Source: Microbotryomycetes sp. JL201 (lineage: Eukaryota; Basidiomycota; Microbotryomycetes). Taken from it: DNA of 64,000 nt. The stretch lies in the NCBI GenBank assembly GCA_033819885.1, contig JAQYUZ010000022.1:1-64000 (forward strand), given 5' to 3'. Each line of letters begins with the position of its first letter. The first letter of the stretch is position 1. Made by a program: the position numbers and the translations under genes. A model generated the notes under the pieces. That model searched no databases and had not been told where the DNA came from. It saw only the letters and a list, made by a program, of their open reading frames with translations. Below are positions 11,591 to 21,290 of the stretch, piece after piece.

Positions 11591-14500
11591 TCAATCCGTC
11601 ATCCAGGGACGCAAACCGTTCAACTTTGCCGGATCCACTCGGCCGTCGTCGTCGATGATCCTCTGTCTGACGTAAACTTTGGTCGCTGGAGAAGATTGGC
11701 ACACGTTCTGTCGAGCTTTGTCTATCACAGACTCGCTCGCCAACCTTTCGCGACGTCGGCGCAAGTAGGCCTGTCTAACCACGTCTCGAATGATCTCGAT
11801 CGAGTCGTCAACCTTTTCGCGTGCGGTCAGTCATCAGTCACTGCGAGCGAGTCGAGAGCCGCTCACATTTGCCCGAGCAGTCTTACGCAGACTCTCGACC
11901 TGGTCGTGCGTCCAGACGAGATTGTGCGTAGACGAAAAAGCTGCTGTAGCCGGATCGTATTCTGGATTGACGGCGTTCTGCGGCAATGAAGCGATTCATT
12001 GTCAAGACAGTCATTCGAACGACCAGAGCGGACCTACTCACAGGCAAGAGAGGGAGGTACACGATCGTGACGGGTTTCCAAGCTTGAGACTGATGGCGCT
12101 CGTTATATACGAGGCCTTCCTTGCCTGAAAACTCGATGTCAGCCGATCAAGAAGGCTTCTCAGGGCTCTTGCAACTCACCTTGCTTGGCATGTACCGGCA
12201 CAGCGTCCAACACTCGCGCGCTGATGCTCAATTCAGCTTTGGCGCCACAGCCGAGCTCATAGCACTCACTATCGCCCGGCAAAAGATTTTTTGATCGTGT
12301 CTACACCGCAATTATGCACAGATGACAACGCTGGCAGTTCGGTCCTCGCGGTCACCTCTAGCCCGGCGCTTGCGCAGTAATCCGTAATTCGCTTCAGCGC
12401 GGATCCCCTTTGTACATCAGAGGATGCGTCCAGTCTGTTTGGATCGGGTCAGAGATCCAGAATTCAACGCGCGGCATTCACTTGCAAAAGGATGACGTCC
12501 ACGTCTCGCGCCGGCTGTGGAAACCTTCTAAGGAACATATTCCGCCACATCGAGGGGGCGGCTCACATGCAGAAAAGGTGAGATAGGCAGATTGTTAGAC
12601 ATGCCGCTGTCGACAAGTTGCAACGTAATAGAGTGTTCGAGCGCGTTGCCCCGTCCTGGTTGTCGAATTGCACGAAAGAACGGATTGCACTCGGAGCTTG
12701 CGCAAGGATCAGGGATCTGTGTCACTCGGCATAAAAGACGACTCGCGTACCTTGCGTGGATGGGATTCAAGTTGTCAATCTTGTTCATCAAGTGCTCGCC
12801 AATGAGAAAAGATGACCGCCGGATCCATCCTCGTTTTGGTGATACGTTTCAGGTTCAAGAGTCCCAAATCTCACAATCGACTCACTCCGAATACCTTGGC
12901 CAAGTCGGCTCTTTGGCAGCCGTCTCCAAATGCCACCTCTGCGTTCGCGAGTCAGCCCGATTCTGACCACTCCAGCCGGCACCCACAAAATTGCGCTCAA
13001 TGGCGCTGCAGGAGCCGCAGTTGTGCATCCGAGAAGCAATCCAATCGAGAGCTCGTCGCGTCCGCCACTCGATTGCCCGCCCTCGAAGTGAGTACCAAAG
13101 CCTGCAGCCACAGAGCGTGTCACTGTCCATACTCCAAGTCACAAGCGGGTACTGACTCGTCGTGGCCAACCAGCCTTCAAGCTCGGCCGAGCCGATTTCG
13201 ATAGGATTCATTTCAAACCATTGCCACCAGGCCAAGTTTGAAATTTGTTCCCGTTTTTCGTCGAGCAAGCTCGGAAAGGTTCTCCAAGGCCTTTCATGTC
13301 TGACTGCAGTGAGCTTGGTAGGAATTTCTTCTTCAGTATGCGCTCTTTGACGAACTGAGTCATCAAGGTTGGCGTACGATTGGAAACGGGGCCTGACCGT
13401 TCTCTAGGCGCTCAATAGCGCTCGACCACTTGAGCGAGCTCCTAGATGGACCAATTAGCATGTTTCTACTGAACCCACCAGAAAGAACTTGCGGAACGAC
13501 TTGTGCTCTGCCACCATGTCCTGGCGTAATCCAGAAGAATGTCGACACGAGCGTCGAGTACAAATCCATCACTTTGGGCGTTTTACCGTCAGCTGCGCAA
13601 CAGTAAACGAGACCGCTGGATACGCGTTCGCTCACAGCAAACGGTTTGACCGTCAAGACGCTTTCTCAGTAGGGGACCAAAGACGGCTTTCACGCCGTCG
13701 TCTGCTCGAGCTATCCGCAACAAACCGCTCGTGCTGAGAGGATGATGCTCGGCTGCAGACTGAAAGTGGCGCAAGAAGGGTGCGGCGTCCAGAGTGCCGG
13801 TGTCAGCTACTATTGGTAGCGTGTACATACTGGCTAATCAAATCGCTCAGCTCGGTTGGCCGCGGCGCGTATACATGTCACTTGCCGATAGCCCAACATG
13901 AGCCCGACACGCCTGCGAGATAGCTCAGTAGAGGCCAATAGCCTCTTGTTTGCAATGCTTCCACAGTCGATAGAAATGCTCTGCAGGGCCACAACAATCA
14001 GCAAACAGTTCAGCACGGGCTCATAAACAGACTCGCAAATTTGCTCTCATGCCGCCACCACTGCCACCGAGACCAACCTGCACGCCATAGAGTCAAGGAG
14101 CAGGATCAATCCAACTGCCGCACACTTACGACCGGCAAGTCGCTCGGGTCGACATGTTCCATTTCTGACAAGCCAAGCAAGGGCCGACAAACGTTGCTTT
14201 GCCCGAGCCTTTGCAGCCGTTGCGCAACAGCCTTTATTTCTGCATCAGACAGACTGTTTTCGCGCCGAAGGTGCACTACATCAGCAGAGCTTGTACGCAA
14301 TCGTCTCTCTTTGTATTCGCGTGCGATTTCGAGTATCTCGCTGACAACCGTAGAGACATTGAACGTCCGTTTGCCACTGCGTCCACGCCCACTCCAAACT
14401 GTAGCAAGACGGACAAGACCAAGCTTGACGAGCAAAGGCCAATGCTTGCAAATCAAATACCCGACCAAGAGAGCCAATTTCGATTGCGCTCTTGTTGTGA

Positions 14501-14880
14501 ACGGAAACGTCTCGGACGCAAACCCCTCGTGAGGAGGGAGAAGGTCAACGGCCTTGACATGTGTTCGTTGCACCGACGCCGACGTGCTCTGGTAGACCAA
14601 AAGAACGAGCGATGAGTACGAGAATGGCTGGAGAGGCCTGAGCGCGAGGCGCGCGCACGTTCTTGTCGACACTATGCCAGCAGCGAGCAGACCCAGCTTG
14701 GATACCTGCAGCCAGACTCACGATTTGTTTGAGAGCCAGGTATGGCCACCATAATGCAGGTCTGCTCTTGAGTCTCGGTGCAAATAGCTCGAGCAGCCTT
14801 GGACCGCGCTGGTTTGACACTAGATCCCTCAGGCGCGCATGCAGCCGTCGGCGCATGCCTAGACGACTCGAGCCAAACAT
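11591..14880 (-). CDS. cytosolic phospholipase A2 / lysophospholipase family protein
   Basis: Serine acyl-hydrolase acting on glycerophospholipids. The gene has many short exons. The N-terminal region (from ATG 14880, MFGSSRLGMRRRLHARLRDL) is hydrophobic or amphipathic and may tether the protein to membrane. The catalytic core shows GLGGSGGGMRANLAFLSTVE (oxyanion glycines), then LLSYLAGVSGSCWAIG with the nucleophile Ser in GVSGS. Further on are WFEMNPIEIGSAELEGWL, IERLENGQAPFPI and the catalytic Asp region LQLVDSGMSNNLPISPFLHV. The C-terminal exons include LPGDSECYELGCGAKAELS and end GLRPWMTD. One intron uses a GC donor (14036–13981, GCGAGT), which joins GMRAN to LAFLSTVE. Several minor exon borders, especially near 14.7 kb and 12.4–13.3 kb, are not settled. 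Confidence 0.8.
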
Positions 14881-15021
14881 CTCTCGCGCTGTCGCGTTGA
14901 TCGATTCCGGGGTGCAACAAACGCGACAGAAAGATCGCCTCGTTCACGGCCCTCGGGCAAACACGTGACCGACTGAAAGAAAAGCAAAAAAAGGGACGTA
15001 CAACATACAAGAATAGTTTCA

Positions 15022-15953
15022 CTAATCATCGCTAACGGACGCCTCGTATGCCTGCTTGTCTTCCAAAAACTCTGTGTAGGCGAACGCAACGGCCGCCCAG
15101 AACGAGGGCTCGAGGCCGATCCTGTCAATCAAGTCCACGGCGAGCGCAAGAGTCCCTCTCGTCGACGTCGAAAGCAGGCTGAATGTGGACGGCAATGTCA
15201 GTCTTGCTCAGTCACGTGATACTTCCTCGTCTAGACTGACCTCGCGTGCTCATGGAATCGCGCGACTTGTGCATTGTCCTGATCTGTCCACACACAAGTC
15301 CACGAGCTGGTGTTGCTGCCTGATATCCAGCTCGCAACGGACGCAATGCTCCATCGACTTCGAGCAGGCTGTCCAGCACCAGCTGCGGGTTCGAGTCGAA
15401 AGTGACAGATTCTCGTCTCGAAATGCGTCGTTATAGCTGTTTCCTTGTCCGTCAGTTGCTCTCCTATGTCAATGCAGGCACTGTCTCGAGAACCTGGCGG
15501 TGGCGTCGCAGAGTGTACGGCGACTCGGCTTTCCACAGCAAAGGACAAGGTCGACGGGGGGTCATGCCTCGATGGTTCGAGCGCGATGAATGTTTCCGGC
15601 GGCGAGCGAGGGTTGCGCAAGGCGAGGTACCAGCCATGAACTGGTCGATGAACCGTCCACCGCGTCTGTCCCGAAGAGTCCTGTTGGCCAAGCGCCGGTC
15701 AGCACTCTTGGGCAAGCTAGTGCAAGCAGTTGAGCGCACAACGACGTAATCGACCATTTCTGTGCCCGTCAATTTGCGATTCTGGCAGTGGCAAACATGA
15801 CTCGCTTGAGCAATCACAACTGTCCGAATCCGAGCAACGGACCTTGTGCCACACGGGCCTTCTGGCAAAATCCGACAATGTGACTCGTTTCGGGCCATCG
15901 AGGGCCTCTGTTGTCGTGTACGCGTACGAGCGAAGAGGTCCGTGCTCGGCCAT
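15022..15953 (-). CDS. unknown protein, 247 aa, four exons
   Basis: Exons 15953–15843, 15781–15746, 15680–15241 and 15178–15022 join in consistent phase into 247 residues starting MAEHGPLRSYAYTTTEALDG. A compact motif, RWTVHRPVHGWYLALRNPR, is followed by SPPETFIALEPSRHDPP and, at the C-terminus, TRGTLALAVDLIDRIGLEPS followed by FWAAVAFAYTEFLEDK. No signal peptide or membrane helix is seen. The arrangement of aromatic and charged residues looks like a folded conserved domain, but I do not recognise the family. The second exon is only 36 nt. It is a minus-strand neighbour of the phospholipase gene, 141 bp upstream of that start. Confidence 0.6.
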
Positions 15954-16120
15954 TGAGCCGGCAGGCGGCAGGCAGCAGGCGGCGGCGAGAGGTCCCGAAC
16001 AGAGCCAGCCCCGCTATCAAGATTGTGCGCCTGTATGGAGCTTTCACTGTGAGCGGACTGTGGGCTTCCGGACGTGGTCCGACAAGCTCTCCGAGGCGCG
16101 CCGCGACGCGCCCTCGTGCC

Positions 16121-16529
16121 TTACGCTGCCGTGAGCGTCACAAACGGTCGAACCCCGGATATTGGCTGTGTCGACTCCACGCCGGTGCTGAACAGAGGGA
16201 GCGGTATCGTTGCGCGCAGCGGAATAAAGTCCGGACGCTCGGGCCTCTAAACGTCTTTGCTCTTTGACGCAAAAGTGCACGTCATCAACCGGCGAGTTTC
16301 ACTCCACCTGTTCCTCCTCTTGCACAGCTCCATATGCACATGTCCCAGGCTCTCGCTTGACTGTGCTTGCCGTTTGCTCGCCCGCCCGCGAGTTGCCGTG
16401 CACAGCTTGGTCTTTCGATTGCACAATCGTTCGGCAGACCGCTTCTTCCGTCGCAAGCACATTGACGTGAGCTTGAATTGCTCTTCTACTGCTGGCAAGC
16501 CGGGCTCGCATAGCTGCGCTGTCGATCAT
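16121..16529 (-). CDS. small unknown protein, 115 aa, two exons
   Basis: Exon 1 (16529–16308) begins MIDSAAMRARLASSRRAIQA and ends in a Glu-rich run. Intron 16307–16247 (GTGGAG donor, TTTAG acceptor) is phase 0. Exon 2 (16246–16121) reads RPERPDFIPLRATIPLPLFS and ends GVRPFVTLTAA. The N-terminal half is helical and the C-terminal half is Pro-rich and probably extended. Such a layout occurs in small complex subunits, but no family is recognised. The gene is divergent from FOL3, with 155 bp between the starts, so a shared promoter is likely. Confidence 0.5.
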
Positions 16530-16684
16530 GCGGCATTGTCACTGCGGTCGCCTCGGCTGCATGCCTTTGCGCAGATTCGACCTCGTTCATGGCCCGTGAA
16601 TTTGCTGACTCGCATGCCCGACCAGCAGACCGCGCTTAGACCTGTCAGCTCCCGCTCGGTCCTCAAAGAGACTTTGTTCGACCG

Positions 16685-18139
16685 ATGGAGTTATTGACAG
16701 GCACGACATCGATCACGCCAACATCTCAGCAACCAGCAGACATAAGCACAATGACTGGCATTTCTCTCGGCCTCGCGCGCATTTCGCGCCTGTTGACCCA
16801 ACTTGGATCTCCTCATCTCGCCACTCCCATCGTGCACATCGCAGGTACAAACGGCAAGGGCAGTGTCTCGGCCTACATATCTTCAATCTTGTCATCGTCG
16901 TCTCTGCGCGTTGGTCGCTTCAACAGTCCGCACCTCGTCGACGAGTGGGACTGTGTGCAGATTGCAGGCAAACCAGTGTCGCAACCGCTGTTCCAACAGC
17001 TCAAGCTTGACGTCGAGACCGTCAACGCTCAAGAGTCAATTGGAGCAACGAGTTTTGAAGTGCTGACAGCAACGGCGTTTTCCATTTTCGCGCGCGTCCG
17101 ACCGAAACTTGACGTTGCCGTCGTCGAAGTCGGCATGGGCGGACTGACTGACGCAACAAACGTAGTCAGTGCGGAACGAACGCTGCTTTCGGTCGTCACG
17201 AGCATTGAACTTGACCATCAAAAGTTTTTGGGAGACACGGTTGCCGATATTGCGCGCGTCAAGGCGGGCATCACAAAACGAGGTTGCGATGTCGTCATGG
17301 CCCGACAAGTCCACAAGGACGTACCCGTCGTCGTTGCGCAAACCGCGCAAGAGATGGGCTCTCGCGTATGGACTGCTGGCGAAGCAAAGATTGTGAAAGA
17401 CGGGATCGAATCCGACATGTTTCCTCCGGCACCGCTCGTACGCATACCCCTCGTCCCTGCCGATGGCGATGTGGATGAGCAGATCCGAGATCACGTCCAA
17501 TGTCGCCTGCCTCTGGCAGGCTCGTACCAGCTGCAAAACTCTGCCGTAGCCGTGCTTGCCGCTGTCGTACTACGATCCCGCCCGAGAACGCTCTCGCTCG
17601 TACCCGAACTATCGCAAATCACAAATGAGTGCATCGCGTCTGGGATCGAACAGACGGATTGGCCAGGTCGACTCTCTTGGCTCGACGTCCCTCGCCTAGA
17701 CGGACGGCGCTTGCGATTGCTCGTCGACGGAGCTCACAATCCTTCTTCGTCCTCGGTGCTTGCTTCGTACATTGCTTCTTTGCCAAACGAATACAAGCCA
17801 AAAACTCTCGTAACGGCCTTGTCTAGCCCCCGGACACCGTCTTCGATCCTCGATCCAATCTTGTCCTGTACAGGAATTGAAAAAGTGTTTGCTACCAAAT
17901 TTACGAAACCGGTAGGTATGGAGTGGGTCCAGCCCGTCGAGACTCGAGACATTGCTACGTACCTCAAACAACTCGACAAGCGGATCCATGTGGATCAGTT
18001 CGACGACGTTCGCAACGTTCTAGACCGGTTGAGGTCGAGCGAGATCGAGGACGAGACGGTATTGGTAGCGGGCAGCTTGTACCTTGTGGCGGACGTGTAT
18101 CGGTACTTGCGAAATGTTCCCGCATGTGAAATAGAATAG
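16685..18139 (+). CDS. FOL3: dihydrofolate synthase / folylpolyglutamate synthase family
   Basis: ATP-dependent ligase adding glutamate to dihydropteroate in folate synthesis. A single exon gives 484 residues. The Mur-ligase fold is evident: the P-loop IVHIAGTNGKGSVSAYISSI, then FNSPHLVDEWDCVQI, the omega-loop region AVVEVGMGGLTDATNVV (Glu-Val-Gly-Met-Gly-Gly-Leu-Asp-like box), SIELDHQKFLGDTVADIARV with KAGI, LAGSYQLQNSAVAVLAAVV and LRLLVDGAHNPSSSSVLASY. The length and the absence of a targeting sequence fit the cytosolic Fol3 type more than mitochondrial Met7-type FPGS, but the two are not separated with certainty here. No intron is needed. The start is the first ATG giving the usual distance to the P-loop. 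Confidence 0.9.
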   Translation: MELLTGTTSITPTSQQPADISTMTGISLGLARISRLLTQLGSPHLATPIVHIAGTNGKGSVSAYISSILSSSSLRVGRFNSPHLVDEWDCVQIAGKPVSQPLFQQLKLDVETVNAQESIGATSFEVLTATAFSIFARVRPKLDVAVVEVGMGGLTDATNVVSAERTLLSVVTSIELDHQKFLGDTVADIARVKAGITKRGCDVVMARQVHKDVPVVVAQTAQEMGSRVWTAGEAKIVKDGIESDMFPPAPLVRIPLVPADGDVDEQIRDHVQCRLPLAGSYQLQNSAVAVLAAVVLRSRPRTLSLVPELSQITNECIASGIEQTDWPGRLSWLDVPRLDGRRLRLLVDGAHNPSSSSVLASYIASLPNEYKPKTLVTALSSPRTPSSILDPILSCTGIEKVFATKFTKPVGMEWVQPVETRDIATYLKQLDKRIHVDQFDDVRNVLDRLRSSEIEDETVLVAGSLYLVADVYRYLRNVPACEIE

Positions 18140-18289
18140 AAACGAGTCATTTGCACACAAGATCACACATGGCAAAGCTGCATACACATACACGCACACG
18201 GCACACGAGCGCCGCGCCGGTAACAAGGATAGGCAACAAGGTACAAGCACACATTAACGAAAAATGGAAGGGTCTTGATGACTTCTTTT

Positions 18290-19437
18290 TCACTCGATTC
18301 TGACCCGCTTTTCGGTTGGGATGTCTGTGGCCAGATCCGACGCGTCCCTCTTGTTGCCGTTCAGCTCGACCTTGCCACCTAGTCTGACAACTTCTCGTTT
18401 GAGTGCTTCGTTTTCCCGCAAGACGCCGTCGAGTGCGACTTTCAGCTTTTCGTTCTCGTCCTTCAAGCTCTGCACCGCTTGGTCGGACAATAGTTTTTCC
18501 ATCGACCATTTTTGAATATTGTTGCCTTCGTTGTCTTTCAACTGACGAATGTAATCGACCGCCATGGACAAGATTGCGCCTTTGTTGTTCTTGTCACAGT
18601 TGGGAACGATCGTCTTGAGCTTGTTGATGCCTTCGTTGATCGTCTCGCGGCGTCGACGTTCCACTTCTTTGTGGTTGTCCTTGCGCGTCCGGGTCCATTC
18701 GTTTTCGTTTGGTTCGGCTGCAGAGACTCCGACATTCGTCGGAGTTCCAGCGGCTGCTGGAGTCGAAGCCGAGCCGGTCGCGCCAGATGTTGCCTTTTGT
18801 CCGCGGCGAGACGAGGCTCCGGGTGTGGATGCGCTCGCCGTTGGAGTATCGGCACCATTCCTGCCACCGGAGCGCTTCCTTCTTGATGATGAGGAAGCGC
18901 CACCAGCTCCACGACCTGAACCCGACCCGCCGAGCCCGCTTTCAGACGCAAGCTCGTCGCTTTCGTAGTCTCCGTCGGCTGGATCACCATCAGCGTCAAC
19001 GTCAGCCTCGGGATCATATTCTGCGTCGGCGTCCCCTTCGGCATCGACTTCGGCGTCGGCATCGCCTTCCCCGTTCACTTCGACGTCTTTTTCGACAGCA
19101 GTGGCAGCACTTGCAGACGCGGCGCGACTCGGTTGACGACTAGTTGTACGAGACCGTCCGGCATTCGCCGTTGTTGGTTGCACTGTTGCAACGTCGATGG
19201 CATCTGGCTCGGGCAAAGACGTGTCGATATTGTCGTCTACTGTGAGAATGGACGCCGACTCGGCTGTAGACGACGCCGGGGCCAGAATCGTTGACGTGTT
19301 TGTGGTCGTCGACGTTGTTGTCCTCGACGGCGTCGCCGTCGGCATTACGGTTGTTGAGCCGGTGGCAAAGGCATTGACGGCGTCGGGCGCATTGATGCTG
19401 ACGGGCAAGCCGTTTTCGACAGATAGCCGCTGCTGCG

Positions 19438-19468
<31 letters not shown>

Positions 19469-19723
19469 AACAGGAATGGACATTGGCTGCTGTGGTGGCA
19501 TCGCCGACGAATTCAACTGTTGTTGTTGCGCCAAAGCATGCTGCGCCTTCAAATGTTGGTAGTTGGGGTCTTGCATGAGTTGAGCTTGTTGCTCGGGGCT
19601 GTCGTCAATAGCAAGACATGAGCCGAAACCCTTTCGGAAACCTATAGTGCGACCGAACTGGACTTGCCTGATCATGTGCTCGTGCTGAGATTTCATCGGT
19701 AGCGGCGGTTGGCTTTGACTCAT
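18290..19723 (-). CDS. bHLH-leucine-zipper transcription factor with polyglutamine (Cbf1/USF-like)
   Basis: Sequence-specific DNA-binding protein, 477 residues in one exon. The N-terminal half is low complexity: polyQ (CAG/CTG repeat near 19433–19468), Thr/Ser stretches and an acidic tract rich in Asp, Ala and Glu. The C-terminal domain has a basic region and helix 1 (KDNHKEVERRRRETINEGIN), then the loop and helix 2 (NKGAILSMAVDYIRQLKDNE). A zipper-like heptad helix follows (LKDENEKLKVALDGVLRENE). The basic-region His, Glu and Arg (H-x3-ER-x-RR) are those used by E-box (CACGTG) binders. Three CACGTG sites lie upstream. A short non-homologous first exon (MQILAT, about 20036–20019) spliced to an acceptor at 19724 is possible. 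Confidence 0.88.
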
Positions 19724-19822
19724 CTATATATTTGAACAAACCAAGTGCACATGTGCATGTCAGCGCTCGCCGGCGCGGGCTTTTTTTTTTCCAGTCGGCG
19801 GTTGCCTCCTGTCGGCCGCGGG

Positions 19823-20364
19823 CACGTGACGGCGAGGCGGCGTGCTGTTGGGCCAGCCGTGCGATCGCAGTGGCCAGAGGCTCGGCTGCGGCGGTCGAAC
19901 AAGTCTTTGTATGGACGAAGATGACTGATGGGCGCGGTGCGCGGGCAGATGAGGCACAGAGGGCGAGCGCGAGCGCACGCGCGCGCACTCACACACTCGC
20001 TCAGGCCACAGAGACTCACCGTTGCCAGAATTTGCATGATCTGATGATCGTCATCTGTCGTGTGATGATGGCGTGACATGGCGGTGCAGCAGTGCAGACG
20101 GGCGAGCGACAAGCAAACGTCAAAGGGCGTGCCCGACAACACGTGACTGGCTAATTGCTCTCGCATTCCGGGCTAATCCAATTTGTAACTTGAATTGTTG
20201 TGCGCGTGCAGCGCGGCAAAGGCTCATTCGACAGTGTGACAACAGGTGGACGCTACTCATACATATATGCTACAACAAAACAGGCTCGAACAGCGGCTCA
20301 TAGGCCCGCACTTTTGCACACTTGACAGGCCTGAATGTCGAGTTTAATTTTGCGCAGTCACGTG
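19823..20364. promoter_or_regulatory. three CACGTG E-boxes upstream of the bHLH gene
   Basis: CACGTG occurs at 19823–19828, 20140–20145 and 20359–20364, within the region between the bHLH gene and its neighbour. This is the core site of Cbf1/USF-type factors, so the encoded factor may control its own gene. The sites are seen directly; the regulation is inferred. The rest of 19724–20431 holds no supportable gene. Confidence 0.45.
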
Positions 20365-20431
20365 CACGCCACCGGCGAGGCGGCAACAGGCGGACGATTG
20401 GCTGTGCAATGTGCATGCGCGAAATGTTCAT

Positions 20432-20893
20432 CTATCGCTCGTCTTGTCCATCTTTCGGACTTTGTGGCTCATGGTCCGTTCTTAATCCTCCAAGGACATC
20501 TTGGGCGCGCCGCTCTGCCGTGTCGATCCTGTCCCGCAGGCGTTCGACGATGCCATCTTCGACCTTGTCTACAATCTCGTTGCTCGTCTCTAAGAAATCG
20601 CTCGCCACCTTGACAGCCAGCTTGCTCGCTTCCTTTTGAGGATCAAAGTCGTCCCTCTGTGCGTACAGTGACGCATGTGCAGGTTGGTACAGCGCCGTTT
20701 GCGATGACGTATAGTCTAAGTTGTGTGTCTCGTATCCGGGCGACGTGGGCGCGGCTGTGATGACGGACGTCGACGTTGTCAATCCCTCGACCGACGGCAG
20801 CAGGGACCGGTCTCGGCCAAGCTGCTGCAGGTCCGCCAACATGCTTGCAAGTGTCAATTGAGGCTGCGCTCGACGCGGTGTTGCCGTTGCCAT
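20432..20893 (-). CDS. unknown small soluble protein, 153 aa
   Basis: Single-exon frame from ATG 20893 (MATATPRRAQPQLTLASMLA) to the stop at 20432. Residues 1–75 are Ser/Thr/Pro-rich. From about residue 85 a charged amphipathic helix follows (KEASKLAVKVASDFLETSNE, then VDKVEDGIVERLRDRIDTAE), compatible with a coiled coil. The C-terminus is polar (GLRTDHEPQSPKDGQDER). No family is recognised. The frame continues open upstream of the chosen ATG, but that part has poorer composition. It is divergent from the DHA2 transporter, sharing a 397-bp intergenic region. Confidence 0.5.
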   Translation of the reverse strand: MATATPRRAQPQLTLASMLADLQQLGRDRSLLPSVEGLTTSTSVITAAPTSPGYETHNLDYTSSQTALYQPAHASLYAQRDDFDPQKEASKLAVKVASDFLETSNEIVDKVEDGIVERLRDRIDTAERRAQDVLGGLRTDHEPQSPKDGQDER

Positions 20894-21290
20894 CGTCAAC
20901 CTTCGTGCGCGAACGTCAAGTTGAACGAGCGAGTCTTGTGCGCGCTCGTATACTTGCACACACAAATTCCTCACAGACAGCACATGGTCATCTCCTCTCG
21001 AGTTACCCCGACTTTACTGACGCGCGGATTTAGCGCGCTGCAAATGAGCCAGGGCGCGGTGAATTGTGGACCCAGCGGTGAAATATCGCGCAGGCCATTT
21101 TCCTGCCTCTCGCATCCAGTATGCGACGCAATCGAGCTTGATCAGTCGTTCAGAAGATTTCGTCTTGCTTTGACTTCCCGCACGCGCAAGTCTGCATCCA
21201 CTGCAGCGCCGCTCGAGACTTGGTGCGAGCGCGTTTGCATTATCCGCGTACGATCAAGCCGTGAACTCTCTCGTGGCACAACATCCGCGT

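Noticed and set aside
16143-16165. tRNA B-box-like GGTTCGACC on the minus strand
   Set aside because: The following bases do not complete the B-box, no A-box or cloverleaf can be drawn at the right spacing, and the sequence lies in a predicted exon.
18512-18968. Plus-strand frames opposite the bHLH gene
   Set aside because: They are open only because of the low-complexity composition of the bHLH gene on the other strand, and have no domain.
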